From the NCBI GenBank assembly GCA_031367505.1, contig JANLPY010000629.1, positions 1-64,000 of the forward strand: 64,000 nucleotides of DNA. Direction: 5' to 3'. The stretch comes from JAKFWF01 sp031367505. Lineage in GTDB: Bacteria > Pseudomonadota > Alphaproteobacteria > Rhizobiales > Hyphomicrobiaceae. The notes beneath the pieces are model-generated. The model searched no databases and was not told where the DNA came from. It saw nothing but the letters and a program-made list of their open reading frames with translations. The translations under genes were made by a program, and so were the position numbers. This document shows, piece by piece, positions 53,604-62,713 of the stretch; the first letter of the stretch is position 1; each line of letters begins with the position of its first letter.

Positions 53604-53933
53604 TTAAGCGGCTTTGACCGGTTCGCCCTTGTTGCGGACGTCGGAAATCGAGGACTTGAGTACGCGTACGCGCGTGTCCTTCGCGATTTCGACTTCCAAC
53701 TCGTTGTCATCCTTGACTTTAACAACCGTGCCGATGATGCCGCCGGCGGTGACAACCGTATCGCCGCGCTTCACCGACGAAATAAGATCTTTATGTTGCT
53801 TCATCCGTTGCTGCTGTGGACGCCACAGGAGGAAATAGAAGATCGGCAGGACCAGCAACAGCGGCACGAGCATGTTGATCAATGGATCGGGGCCGGCACC
53901 GGTGGCTTGGGCGTAAGCTGGGGAAATGAACAT
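53604..53933 (-). CDS. yajC: Preprotein translocase subunit YajC
   Basis: This 109-residue protein has one helix (LINMLVPLLLVLPIFYFLLWRPQQQR) and a cytoplasmic domain (LISSVKRGDTVVTAGGIIGTVVKV), the complete YajC pattern. It binds SecDF. It is first in yajC-secD-secF, 109 bases before secD. Confidence 0.94.
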   Translation of the reverse strand: MFISPAYAQATGAGPDPLINMLVPLLLVLPIFYFLLWRPQQQRMKQHKDLISSVKRGDTVVTAGGIIGTVVKVKDDNELEVEIAKDTRVRVLKSSISDVRNKGEPVKAA

Positions 53934-54270
53934 CGACTGTCAGGTGCCTCGGGCTCGTGTGGAATTCAACATGGGCGAAATGGAAGACACGCATGTGGCC
54001 GTCTTTCCGGGCTTTTGCAAGCTCCGCCAGCGGCCATACGCGTAACACTGGCGTTTCTACAGCGTAACCTTGCGTCAATCAACCAAACCCGGAAGGGGCC
54101 GGTCTGCCTCGCCCTTGATAATTCGATCGAGGGTGGGCCCATGCGCGCATCCCCCGCAAAAGCTACCGCGCCTCCTTGTCATCGCCCCAGGATCAGCCTA
54201 GGAACGCCATAATTACGGTGCGGGCGATGAAGTCGTTGCGCCACAGCAATTCTAATGAGGTTACCCGGCC
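53934..54270. other. Gene-less divergent region between yajC and nuoE
   Basis: This 337-base stretch separates yajC (minus) from nuoE (plus) and should hold both promoters. No gene, tRNA or clear terminator is seen. The short plus-strand frame starting ATGCGCGCA at 54140 reads only 23 codons and has no support. Confidence 0.6.
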
Positions 54271-54882
54271 ATGTCCGTGCGCCGTTTGCATCCAGACCAG
54301 CCACGCTCGTTCACGTTCAATGCCGACAATCTCGCTTGGGCAAAAACGGTCATCACGAAATATCCTGAGGGTAAGCAGGCCTCGGCCGTGATCCCGCTTC
54401 TATGGCGGGCGCAGGAGCAGGAGGGCTGGTGCACTGAACCGGCGATCCGCTACGTCGGCGAAATGCTTGGCATGGCGTACATCCGGGTCTACGAGATCGC
54501 CACGTTCTACACCATGTTCCAGCTGTCGCCAGTCGGCAAAAAAGCCCACGTGCAAGTGTGCGGCACGACGCCGTGTCTGTTGCGCGGTGCCGACAAGCTG
54601 ATCGAGACGTGCAAATCCCGCATCCATCATGACGCGCATCATCTCTCAGCCGACGGTCAATTCAGTTGGGAAGAAGTCGAGTGCCTGGGATCGTGTGCCA
54701 ATGCGCCGATGGTGCAGATCTTTAAAGACACATACGAAGACCTGACGCCTGAGTTGCTGGAAAAGGTACTTGACGGGTTCGCCAGGGGTCAACCACCGAA
54801 ACCCGGTTCTCAGACCGGCCGTCAGGCGTCGTGTCCGGCGGGCGGGCCGACCACGCTCAAAGATATGGCAAAGGCGCGCTGA
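54271..54882 (+). CDS. nuoE: NADH-quinone oxidoreductase subunit E
   Basis: This 203-residue subunit of complex I carries the N1a [2Fe-2S] cluster; ligands are in CGTTPCLLRGADKL and ECLGSCANAPMVQ. YEIATFYTMFQLSPVGK is typical. It takes part in NADH oxidation together with NuoF on the cytoplasmic arm. The C-terminal ~35 residues are a Pro/Gly-rich tail. nuoA-D are not upstream; yajC lies there on the other strand. GAGG precedes the ATG. Confidence 0.95.
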   Translation: MSVRRLHPDQPRSFTFNADNLAWAKTVITKYPEGKQASAVIPLLWRAQEQEGWCTEPAIRYVGEMLGMAYIRVYEIATFYTMFQLSPVGKKAHVQVCGTTPCLLRGADKLIETCKSRIHHDAHHLSADGQFSWEEVECLGSCANAPMVQIFKDTYEDLTPELLEKVLDGFARGQPPKPGSQTGRQASCPAGGPTTLKDMAKAR

Positions 54883-54889
54883 AACGAGA

Positions 54890-55090
54890 ATGGTCCAAAC
54901 ACCACAACCACCAACGACAAATTTCGGACTGCTCGGCTTGCATGCTGCGATCGCTGCTGCTTTCTTTTTTGTACTCCAATACTGGGGCTTCAATGCCAGC
55001 TTGAATATGTCGATCGTCTGGGCCATCGCTGGCGCGCTCGGCGCTTCGTATCTCAGTTGGTCTCAACAATCGCGCAATGGCGGAAACTGA
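54890..55090 (+). CDS. Small membrane protein between nuoE and nuoF
   Basis: This 66-residue protein has two hydrophobic helices, LLGLHAAIAAAFFFVLQYWG and SIVWAIAGALGASYLSW. It starts seven bases after nuoE and ends three bases before nuoF, so it is part of that transcript. It matches no NADH dehydrogenase subunit I recognise. It may be a small accessory protein of complex I found at this position in some Alphaproteobacteria. Confidence 0.75.
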   Translation: MVQTPQPPTTNFGLLGLHAAIAAAFFFVLQYWGFNASLNMSIVWAIAGALGASYLSWSQQSRNGGN

Positions 55091-55093
55091 TCG

Positions 55094-56377
55094 ATGCTCG
55101 CTGACAAAGACCGCATTTTTACCAATATCTACGGCTTCCAGGATGCCGGCCTAGCTGCTGCTAAATCGCGTGGCACCTGGGAGCGCACCAAAGAATTCGT
55201 CGATAAGGGCCATGATTGGATCATCAACGAGGTCAAGGCGTCGGGTCTCCGCGGGCGTGGCGGCGCTGGCTTTCCAACCGGGCTCAAGTGGAGCTTCATG
55301 CCCAAGGCCGATACCCGGCCATCGTATCTCGTGATCAATGCCGACGAAAGCGAGCCGGGCTCCTGCAAGGACCGCGAGATCATGCGGCACGAGCCGCTCG
55401 TGCTGATCGAGGGGGCCTTGATCGCGTCCTTCGCCATGCGCGCGCACGTATGCTACATCTACCTGCGCGGCGAATACATCCGTGAGCGCGAGCGGCTGCA
55501 GGCGGCCGTCGACGAGGCCTATGCGGCGAAGCTAATCGGCAAAGATAACGTGCACGGCTGGGATCTTGAGGTCGTGCTTCATCACGGCGCCGGCGCCTAC
55601 ATCTGCGGCGAAGAAACGGCCATGCTGGAAAGCTTGGAAGGCAAGAAGGGGCAACCACGCCTCAAACCGCCATTTCCCGCCAACGTCGGTCTCTATGGTG
55701 CGCCAACGACCGTCAACAATGTCGAGAGCATTGCCGTGGTGCCGGCCATCCTGCGGCGTGGCGCGGGTTGGTTCTCCGCACTCGGCAAGCCGAACAATAC
55801 CGGCACCAAACTGTTCCAGATTTCCGGCCATGTGAATAATCCGTGCGTCGTCGAGGAGGAGATGGGCATCCCATTGCGCGATCTCATCGACACCCATTGT
55901 GGCGGCGTTCGCGGTGGTTGGGACAACCTGTTGGCAGTCATTCCTGGCGGCTCTTCCATGCCCCTATTGCCGGCGTCTCAATGCCAGGACCTAACGCTCG
56001 ACTTCGATACCTTGTCGAAGCTCAAATCCGGCATGGGGACGGCCGCCATCATCGTGATGGACCAGTCGACCGACATCATCAAGGCGTTCGCGCGCATTGC
56101 ATATTTCTACAAGCACGAGAGCTGCGGCCAGTGCACGCCGTGCCGCGAAGGTACAGGCTGGATGTGGCGCGTGCTGGAGCGCATGGCCAAGGGGCAGGCA
56201 GAAAAACGCGAGATCGATTTGTTGTTCGACGTGACGAAACAGATCGAAGGGCATACCATCTGTGCGCTTGGTGAGGCAGCGGCTTGGCCCGTTCAAGGCC
56301 TGATCCGCAATTTTCGCCATGTGATAGAAGAGCGGATTGATCAATATCAAGCCGCACACCGCGACGCGGCCGAGTAA
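55094..56377 (+). CDS. nuoF: NADH-quinone oxidoreductase subunit F
   Basis: This 427-residue subunit binds FMN and NADH and carries the N3 [4Fe-4S] cluster. Motifs include GLRGRGGAGFPTGLKWSFMP (NADH/FMN site), GAGAYICGEETAMLESLEG, and the cluster ligands in ESCGQCTPCREGTGW plus a distal Cys (TICALGEAAAWP). The length is standard. The usual neighbour nuoG is missing downstream, where a coiled-coil protein follows. Confidence 0.97.
   Translation: MLADKDRIFTNIYGFQDAGLAAAKSRGTWERTKEFVDKGHDWIINEVKASGLRGRGGAGFPTGLKWSFMPKADTRPSYLVINADESEPGSCKDREIMRHEPLVLIEGALIASFAMRAHVCYIYLRGEYIRERERLQAAVDEAYAAKLIGKDNVHGWDLEVVLHHGAGAYICGEETAMLESLEGKKGQPRLKPPFPANVGLYGAPTTVNNVESIAVVPAILRRGAGWFSALGKPNNTGTKLFQISGHVNNPCVVEEEMGIPLRDLIDTHCGGVRGGWDNLLAVIPGGSSMPLLPASQCQDLTLDFDTLSKLKSGMGTAAIIVMDQSTDIIKAFARIAYFYKHESCGQCTPCREGTGWMWRVLERMAKGQAEKREIDLLFDVTKQIEGHTICALGEAAAWPVQGLIRNFRHVIEERIDQYQAAHRDAAE
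56337..56350. promoter_or_regulatory. Perfect FNR/FixK-type box at the end of nuoF
   Basis: TTGATCAATATCAA matches the FNR-family consensus TTGAT-N4-ATCAA exactly. It lies within the last codons of nuoF, about 70 bases before the DUF6481-like gene, a spacing compatible with activation of that gene. Because it is inside coding sequence, chance is possible. Confidence 0.3.
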
Positions 56378-56419
56378 TTGTAATAATCTCACCTAGACGG
56401 AAACGGAGTTCGACTACCT

Positions 56420-56782
56420 ATGAGTGGCTTCAAGATACCCGATTTCAACGATCGACAATCGAGCGCGCTTAAGGCGAAGCAAGCGGCGCTGGAAAAGTTC
56501 AAGGCGAAACCGAAACCCGACGACCCCGAGTTCAAGGCGCGTCAAGCAGAGCTGCTGCGCATCGAAACCGAGCGTCAGGTGCGGCGCGAGGCTGCCCGTC
56601 AGACCAAACTTTTGGCCGATGCCCAGGCGGCTGCCACGCGTGAAGCCGAAATGATTGCCAAGAAAGCGGCCGAAGAGGCGGCTTACGAGGCCGAAATCAG
56701 GGCTCAAGAGGAGCTTGAGGTCAAGCAAAAGGCGGCTCGCGATGCTCGCTATGCTGCACGTAAAGCTGGCAAGAAGGGCTGA
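56420..56782 (+). CDS. Charged coiled-coil protein (DUF6481-like)
   Basis: This 120-residue protein begins MSGFKIPDFNDRQSSALKAK and is otherwise a continuous charged helix rich in Ala, Lys and Glu. Its start, length and composition recall small alphaproteobacterial DUF6481 proteins. There is no signal peptide. The ribosome site is weak. It lies just after nuoF but is not a known complex I subunit. Confidence 0.65.
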   Translation: MSGFKIPDFNDRQSSALKAKQAALEKFKAKPKPDDPEFKARQAELLRIETERQVRREAARQTKLLADAQAAATREAEMIAKKAAEEAAYEAEIRAQEELEVKQKAARDARYAARKAGKKG

Positions 56783-56976
56783 TTACCGCACGACTGTGAC
56801 ACGAATGTTGTCATTTGGTTGACCTCGGCCGGAACAGGCCGGGGAAGCCACTGCAATTATGTACCAATCTTTAGAAATAATTGTTTTGCGAATGCCACGC
56901 ATTCCACGGGCCATCGTTCGCGCCCCTGGTGTCATCTATGATCTGGATGATTCCAGCGAATCACGCGGAGATGTGT

Positions 56977-59790
56977 ATGCCCGATTCTATCGTAGCCAAT
57001 GCGAGCACGACGGCGTTCGTCACGATCGGTGCTTCCGTCTCCAGCGCCATTGATACATTGGGTGATCATGACTGGTTCAAAGTCACCTTGAACGCGGGCC
57101 AGACGTACATTTTCAATGTGGATGCATCGGCGGCCTTCACCGATTCGTATATCAGCGTTCGCAACAGCTTCGGCACCGAACTGGCATTTAACGATGATAT
57201 CGTCTCCGGTATCAACCGCAGTTCGCAAGTCGTATTCACGCCGGTCACGAGCGGCGTTTTCTTTCTCGATGTGTCGGGATTCAATGAAAGTTATTTGGGT
57301 AACTACACCCTTCGCGCCGCAACTTTGCCGGCCTACACGATTGATCAAATTGCCACCTATTTGATTGATGGCGGTGTTCCTGGCAGCGGGTTCCATTTTG
57401 CGACGACGTCAATCACGTTCAACGTGCAAGGACTGACTGTTGCCGAGCAGTCGTTGGCGCGCCTGGCATTGCAGGTGTGGGACGAGGTTGGAAGTTTCAC
57501 GTTCGTCGAAACAACCCAAACCGCGCAAATCAGTTTTACTGACGCTGGCTCCAACATCGCGCAGACCAGCTCGGATGGCTTCAGCGCGACCGTGCAGATT
57601 TCGTCCGACTGGAACAGCGGTATCACCGCGATCAACAGCTACAGCTTTCAAACCTACTTGCATGAGATCGGCCACGCGCTCGGACTGGGCCATGGCGGGC
57701 CATATAACGGCAGCGCCACCTATGGCATCGACAACATCTATTCGAACGATAGTTGGGCCAACTCGGTCATGTCGTACTTCACCCAGGAAGAAGCGGGTAC
57801 GGGAACCTACGACTATGTGATGGGGCCACAGTTGGCCGACATCGTCGCGATCGCCAATCTTTATGGTGCTTCGACGACGACGAGGTCCGGCGATACGACG
57901 TACGGATTCCATTCGAACGCCAGCCAACTCTATCACTTCGATGACGCAATCTATGGCGGATTTGCGCCAGCTCTCACGCTCTTTGACAATGGCGGCAACG
58001 ATACGCTGGACGTATCAGGTTATTCGCAAGCGCAACGGATCAACCTCAACGCCGAAACGCACTCCGATGCCGGTGGCGAGATCAACAACATAGCGATCGC
58101 GCGCGGCAGCGTCATTGAAAACGCGATCGGTGGCAGCGGCAATGACAACATCACCGGCAACGCTGTGGACAATTTGCTCTGTGGCGGAGGCGGTAGCGAT
58201 ACGCTCAACGGCGGCGACGGCAACGACACGCTGATTGGTGGCATCGGGGCCGATGTCTTGAATGGCGGGTTGGGCATCGATACAGCGAGCTATGTGACGG
58301 CGGCTGCGGCGGTCGTGGTCAATCTCAGCGCGCCTGGTGGAAACACCGGTGATGCTGCCGGGGACACCTATTCTTCGATCGAGATCCTCACAGCCTCGGA
58401 TAATAATGACACTCTCTATGGCTCGGCATCCGGTGAGACGATCAATGGCGGGCTCGATCAGATTTTTGGTTTCGGCGGCAACGACACGCTAAACGGCGGA
58501 GCTGGCAACGACGTCATCGACGGCGGCGCGGGCGTCGACACGATGGATGGTGGCGATGGCAGCGACATTTTCTTTGTCGACGTCACCACCGACGTGGTGA
58601 TCGAGAACAACGCGGTGCAAGCCACCGGCGGTTTCGACATCGTGATCGCGACAGCGAACTTCACGTTGGCGGCGAACATCGAGCAGCTCGTCTTGCGTGG
58701 CGCGGCGAACTCCGGCGTCGGTAACGACTGCGACAACATTCTCTACGGCCTTGAATCAACGCTCGCGCTGACCTTTGATGGTGGCGCTGGCAACGACGTG
58801 ATCTACGGCTCGACGGCCGGCGGCAACACGCTGATCGGCGGCGATGGCGTCGACACGCTGTTGATGTATGGTGGCAACAACAACGCCAATGGCGGGCTCG
58901 GCTCGGACATCTATTACACCTACACATTGAGCGATGCGCTCTCGGAAGCCGGCGGCGACGGCATCGATACGGTGTACTCCAATCATTCGATTGCGGTTGG
59001 CGATGGGCTCGAGCAGATCATCCTTTATGGGACGGCGACGTCGGCGGTATCGACCAGCCTGACCGACAACAACATCCTGTTCGGCAACTCGACGACGGGT
59101 GCGGTGACGCTTGACGGCGGCGGCGGCGCCGACGTGTTGTTCGGCGGCAGTTTCGCCGACACGCTGATCGGCGGCGCGGGTGTCGATTTGTTGTTCGGGT
59201 TCGGCGGGGCCAACAATCTGCAGGGCGGCGATGCCACCGACATCTACTATCTGCAAAGTGGCCTCGACGTCATTACCGAGACCGTGAGCGGCGGCTTCGA
59301 TACAGCGTACACGCAGTTTGCTGGCACGACGACGCTGGCGGCAAACGTCGAACAGTTGATCTTGTATGGGGCCGCGACCGGCGGCCTCGGCAACGGCGGC
59401 AACAACTATCTCTATGGCCACATCGCCTCGCAAGCGGTGACGCTCGATGGCGCCGGCGGCAACGACTATTTGCTCGACTCGGGATTCAGTGGCGACGTGT
59501 TGATCGGCGGCGCTGGCAACGATCAGCTCGACCTGCGCACCGGCGGCAACGACGTGATCAAGTTCGCGGCGGGCTCGGGCAATGACATCGTGTACGGCTT
59601 CGACGCCAATCCGGCCGGTGGGCAAGACATCATCGACGTCTCCGGGCGTGGCTTCTCCGCGGCGAGCATTGGCGGCGCGATCGTGGTATCGGCCTCGGGC
59701 GGCGATACGTTCGTCACCATCGGTGGTGATACAATCCAGCTCACCGGGGTATTGAGCACCGATATAACGGCGAACGATTTCGTGTTCTGA
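56977..59790 (+). CDS. RTX serralysin-like metalloprotease (M10)
   Basis: This 937-residue protein has an N-terminal beta-sandwich of PPC type (residues ~1-112; DTLGDHDWFKVTLNAGQTY). A peptidase M10B domain follows, with the zinc motif HEIGHALGLGHGG (His229, Glu230, His233, His239) and the Met-turn SVMSYF at about 264. From ~390 onward come many GGxGxDxL nonapeptide RTX repeats that bind calcium. The extreme C-terminus (DITANDFVF) is the uncleaved type I secretion signal. No signal peptide is seen. The ATG at 56977 has GGAG at the right spacing. No exporter genes are adjacent. Confidence 0.9.
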   Translation: MPDSIVANASTTAFVTIGASVSSAIDTLGDHDWFKVTLNAGQTYIFNVDASAAFTDSYISVRNSFGTELAFNDDIVSGINRSSQVVFTPVTSGVFFLDVSGFNESYLGNYTLRAATLPAYTIDQIATYLIDGGVPGSGFHFATTSITFNVQGLTVAEQSLARLALQVWDEVGSFTFVETTQTAQISFTDAGSNIAQTSSDGFSATVQISSDWNSGITAINSYSFQTYLHEIGHALGLGHGGPYNGSATYGIDNIYSNDSWANSVMSYFTQEEAGTGTYDYVMGPQLADIVAIANLYGASTTTRSGDTTYGFHSNASQLYHFDDAIYGGFAPALTLFDNGGNDTLDVSGYSQAQRINLNAETHSDAGGEINNIAIARGSVIENAIGGSGNDNITGNAVDNLLCGGGGSDTLNGGDGNDTLIGGIGADVLNGGLGIDTASYVTAAAAVVVNLSAPGGNTGDAAGDTYSSIEILTASDNNDTLYGSASGETINGGLDQIFGFGGNDTLNGGAGNDVIDGGAGVDTMDGGDGSDIFFVDVTTDVVIENNAVQATGGFDIVIATANFTLAANIEQLVLRGAANSGVGNDCDNILYGLESTLALTFDGGAGNDVIYGSTAGGNTLIGGDGVDTLLMYGGNNNANGGLGSDIYYTYTLSDALSEAGGDGIDTVYSNHSIAVGDGLEQIILYGTATSAVSTSLTDNNILFGNSTTGAVTLDGGGGADVLFGGSFADTLIGGAGVDLLFGFGGANNLQGGDATDIYYLQSGLDVITETVSGGFDTAYTQFAGTTTLAANVEQLILYGAATGGLGNGGNNYLYGHIASQAVTLDGAGGNDYLLDSGFSGDVLIGGAGNDQLDLRTGGNDVIKFAAGSGNDIVYGFDANPAGGQDIIDVSGRGFSAASIGGAIVVSASGGDTFVTIGGDTIQLTGVLSTDITANDFVF

Positions 59791-59912
59791 GCAGGTACCA
59801 ATGCCGAAGCTGGCGGCCGACGAAAACCGTCCTATGAACGGGCAGAATGCCGGGCTATAGTGTATGGCAGGTGCCCGACGGGTGCCTTCCGTATATTGCC
59901 AAGAGGTTGCCT

Positions 59913-60584
59913 GTGCGCGCGCTTGTCGTAGAAGATGATCCCGATCTCAATCGGCAGCTGGTCGCGGCCCTAACCGAGGCTGGGTTCGCCGTTGACAAGG
60001 CGATGGACGGTGAAGAAGCCTACTTTATGGGTGAAACCGAGCCGTACGATATCATCGTGCTCGATATTGGCTTGCCGAAGATGGATGGCATCAGCATCCT
60101 CGAACAATGGCGTCGCGCCGACAAGAAGATGCCGGTTATCATTCTGACCGCCCGCGACCGCTGGAGCGACAAGGTCGCCGGTATGGATGCCGGTGCCGAT
60201 GACTATCTGGCGAAACCGTTCCACATGGAAGAGTTGCTGGCGCGCGTGCGGGCGCAGGTGCGGCGTGCGTCGGGTCATGCAAAAAGCGAGATCGAATGCG
60301 GCCTGTTGCGGCTCGATACCACGACGGCGCGCGTCACTTACGATGGCCAGACGATCAAACTGACGAGCCACGAATACCGGCTGCTTGCCTACATGATGCA
60401 TCACAACGGCCGGGTGGTGTCGCGCACCGAACTCGTCGAGCATCTCTACGAGCAAGACTTTGATCGCGACAGCAACACGATCGAAGTTTTCATCGGGCGT
60501 CTGCGCAAGAAAATTCCTGGGGATCTGATAAAAACCGTTCGTGGTCTCGGTTATCGTCTCGCGCAAGAGGACGATGCGGCTTAA
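59913..60584 (+). CDS. OmpR/PhoP-family response regulator
   Basis: This 223-residue regulator has a receiver domain (VVEDDPDLNRQL, phosphoacceptor Asp in IIVLDIGLPKMDG, Lys in DYLAKPFHMEELL) and a C-terminal winged helix (LTSHEYRLLAYMM, DSNTIEVFIGRLRKKI). The start is GTG at 59913 with AAGAGG seven bases upstream. The sensor kinase gene overlaps its 3' end by 11 bases. The layout resembles PhoPQ. The stimulus and targets are unknown. Confidence 0.93.
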   Translation: MRALVVEDDPDLNRQLVAALTEAGFAVDKAMDGEEAYFMGETEPYDIIVLDIGLPKMDGISILEQWRRADKKMPVIILTARDRWSDKVAGMDAGADDYLAKPFHMEELLARVRAQVRRASGHAKSEIECGLLRLDTTTARVTYDGQTIKLTSHEYRLLAYMMHHNGRVVSRTELVEHLYEQDFDRDSNTIEVFIGRLRKKIPGDLIKTVRGLGYRLAQEDDAA

Positions 60585-61956
60585 CTCACTCGCGTTCAGG
60601 CTGTTTGCGACGGCACTGGGGTGGACGGTCCTCGTCCTGCCTCTGGCCGGCTTCATCATTTATTCGATGTATGCGCAGGAGGCGTTCCAGAGTTTCGACG
60701 ATAAGATAAAGACGCTTCTATCGGTCGTGCAAACCGACAGCATCGACCATACGAGCACCGAACTTGGCACGCCGGGCGACGTCGGCGAGCCATTGTTCCA
60801 GAGGCTGCATTCGGGCTGGTATTGGCAGATCAAACCACTCGACGAACCCAATGGGCCACGCCGCGTTTCGAACTCGCTGGCCACTGCCGAACTGGAATCG
60901 CCGTTCCTCAAATGGATACCGCCAGATGCGTCGGACATTCGCTGGATCGACGGCGTCGGTCCGCTCGGCCAGCGATTGCGGATCGCCGAGGCGATCGAGC
61001 GGCTCGGCGACGAAGTGACGGGGCGGCGCTATTCGATCATCGTCGCGGGCCCCATCGAATGGCCCGAAGCGCGGGTCGCGGAGTTCCGCCGGAAGCTCGC
61101 AATCGCACTCGCGTTAGCCGGCCTCGGACTGGTCGCGATGACGTTATTCCAGGTGCGCTTCGGTTTGATGCCGCTGCGCGCGGTCGAACGCGGCTTGGCA
61201 CGTGTCCGCGCAGGTGAAGCGCACCGGCTCGAAGGCAAAATGCCGATCGAGATCGAACCGCTGCAGTCGGAACTCAACGCACTGATTCAGTCGAACCAAG
61301 ACATCGTCGATCGCGCGCGAACGCAGGTCGGCAATCTAGCGCATGCCTTGAAGACCCCGCTGGCCGTGATCACCAACGAGGCCGATGACGACAAAAGCCC
61401 ATTCGCCGCCAAGGTTGCAGCACAGGCTCGATTGATGCGCGATCAGATCAGTTTGTATCTCGATCGTGCGCGTATGGCTGCGCAAGCGGGAACAATCGGC
61501 AAGGCAACCGAGGTGCTGCCGCTGATTGAGCCGTTGCAGCGCGCGTTGGAGCGCATTTACCGCGACAAGAATGTCGCGATTACGGTGAAGTGTCCCGACG
61601 ACGCCAAGTTCCAAGGTGAGAAGCAGGATTTCGAGGAGATGCTGGGCAATCTCTTGGACAACGCCTGCAAATGGTCGAACGGGCGGGTGTTTCTCACGGT
61701 CGATGCGCCGTCAGCTACTGTACGGATGACGCGCCGGCGGCTGGATGTCATGGTCGAGGACGATGGACCCGGGTTGACTGCTGATCAGCGGACACGCATC
61801 GGCAAGCGGGGGTTACGTTTGGATGAGAGTAAGCCTGGCACCGGGCTCGGCTTGTCGATCGTCGGTGATCTGGTGCAAAGCTATCGCGGCAGCATGGAAC
61901 TCGCGCAGTCGAGCCATGGCGGGCTCGCGGTCAAGCTCGATTTGCCGGCTGTGTGA
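60574..61956 (+). CDS. Sensor histidine kinase (PhoQ-like)
   Basis: This 460-residue membrane kinase has two helices (about 12-33 and 170-192) around a periplasmic sensor domain, a HAMP-like linker, the phosphoacceptor His in LAHALKTPLAVITNE, an N-box in MLGNLLDNACKWSN and G-boxes in VEDDGPGL and GTGLGLSIVGDLV. It should phosphorylate the response regulator just upstream. The ATG at 60574 fits the helix pattern. The layout resembles PhoQ; no ligand can be predicted. Confidence 0.93.
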   Translation: MRLNSLAFRLFATALGWTVLVLPLAGFIIYSMYAQEAFQSFDDKIKTLLSVVQTDSIDHTSTELGTPGDVGEPLFQRLHSGWYWQIKPLDEPNGPRRVSNSLATAELESPFLKWIPPDASDIRWIDGVGPLGQRLRIAEAIERLGDEVTGRRYSIIVAGPIEWPEARVAEFRRKLAIALALAGLGLVAMTLFQVRFGLMPLRAVERGLARVRAGEAHRLEGKMPIEIEPLQSELNALIQSNQDIVDRARTQVGNLAHALKTPLAVITNEADDDKSPFAAKVAAQARLMRDQISLYLDRARMAAQAGTIGKATEVLPLIEPLQRALERIYRDKNVAITVKCPDDAKFQGEKQDFEEMLGNLLDNACKWSNGRVFLTVDAPSATVRMTRRRLDVMVEDDGPGLTADQRTRIGKRGLRLDESKPGTGLGLSIVGDLVQSYRGSMELAQSSHGGLAVKLDLPAV

Positions 61957-62062
61957 TGCCATCGAGCATCAAGTAGGCCGGATTTCCGCCCGAATCGAGC
62001 CGCAGAGGCAATGTAGGGGAAAAGCTCAATTCGGGCCGGTCAGCTGCCTTAAGAGGTCGTTC

Positions 62063-62536
62063 ATGCGCCGTTTTCATGTTGTTGCTATCGTGGCCGTCAC
62101 GTCAATACTTGCCGCATGTGGGCCTGAGGGGCCAACCAAGGGCGATACCGGCCTTGTCGTTGGTGCGGCGGCGGGCGGTATTCTCGGCAATGCGGTTGGC
62201 CGGGGGCGCGATGGCAAGATTTTGTCGACGGTCGCTGGTGCGGTGATCGGTGGTGTTGTTGGCAGCGAGATCGGCAAGTCGATGGACAAGCAGGATCAGA
62301 TCCTCGCTCAGCAAGCCGAAATGGCGGCGCTGGAACGTGGCCGCACCGGTGAAATGACGCCGTGGCGTAATCCGGATAATGGCCGCTACGGCGAAGTGAT
62401 CCCGCTCGAACCCTATCGGCGCGGACCACAGCATTGCCGCGATTACACCCATAAAATCTATATCGACGGCCGCCCGCAAACCATGCGCAGCACCGCCTGT
62501 CGCAATCCAGACGGGACCTGGACCAATGTCGGTTGA
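62063..62536 (+). CDS. Lipoprotein with glycine-zipper 2TM domain
   Basis: This 157-residue protein has a lipoprotein signal with lipobox LAACG at about residue 19. A Gly-rich zipper segment follows (GLVVGAAAGGILGNAVG, VAGAVIGGVVGSEIG) and then a C-terminal region CRDYTHKIYIDGRPQ typical of surface-antigen-like outer-membrane lipoproteins. AAGAGG precedes the ATG. It lies after the two-component system but is not evidently coupled to it. Confidence 0.82.
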   Translation: MRRFHVVAIVAVTSILAACGPEGPTKGDTGLVVGAAAGGILGNAVGRGRDGKILSTVAGAVIGGVVGSEIGKSMDKQDQILAQQAEMAALERGRTGEMTPWRNPDNGRYGEVIPLEPYRRGPQHCRDYTHKIYIDGRPQTMRSTACRNPDGTWTNVG

Positions 62537-62713
62537 TGACGTTAACGGCCAACCGTTGTGAAGTCTTGGCTGATGGTCTAAGCGGTGGCAGCCCTTGAGG
62601 CGACCCGCGCCAATTGGCGTCACGTATGCCCGCGTGCCAATTCCCTTGCAGGCGTGTATCTTCGCGCTGTGCTGCGGCCGTCGCGGATTAGCGATCAAGG
62701 GAACCGACGAAGT

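Noticed and set aside
54140..54211. 23-codon plus-strand frame in the yajC-nuoE gap
   Set aside because: Too short, without a ribosome site or protein-like composition.
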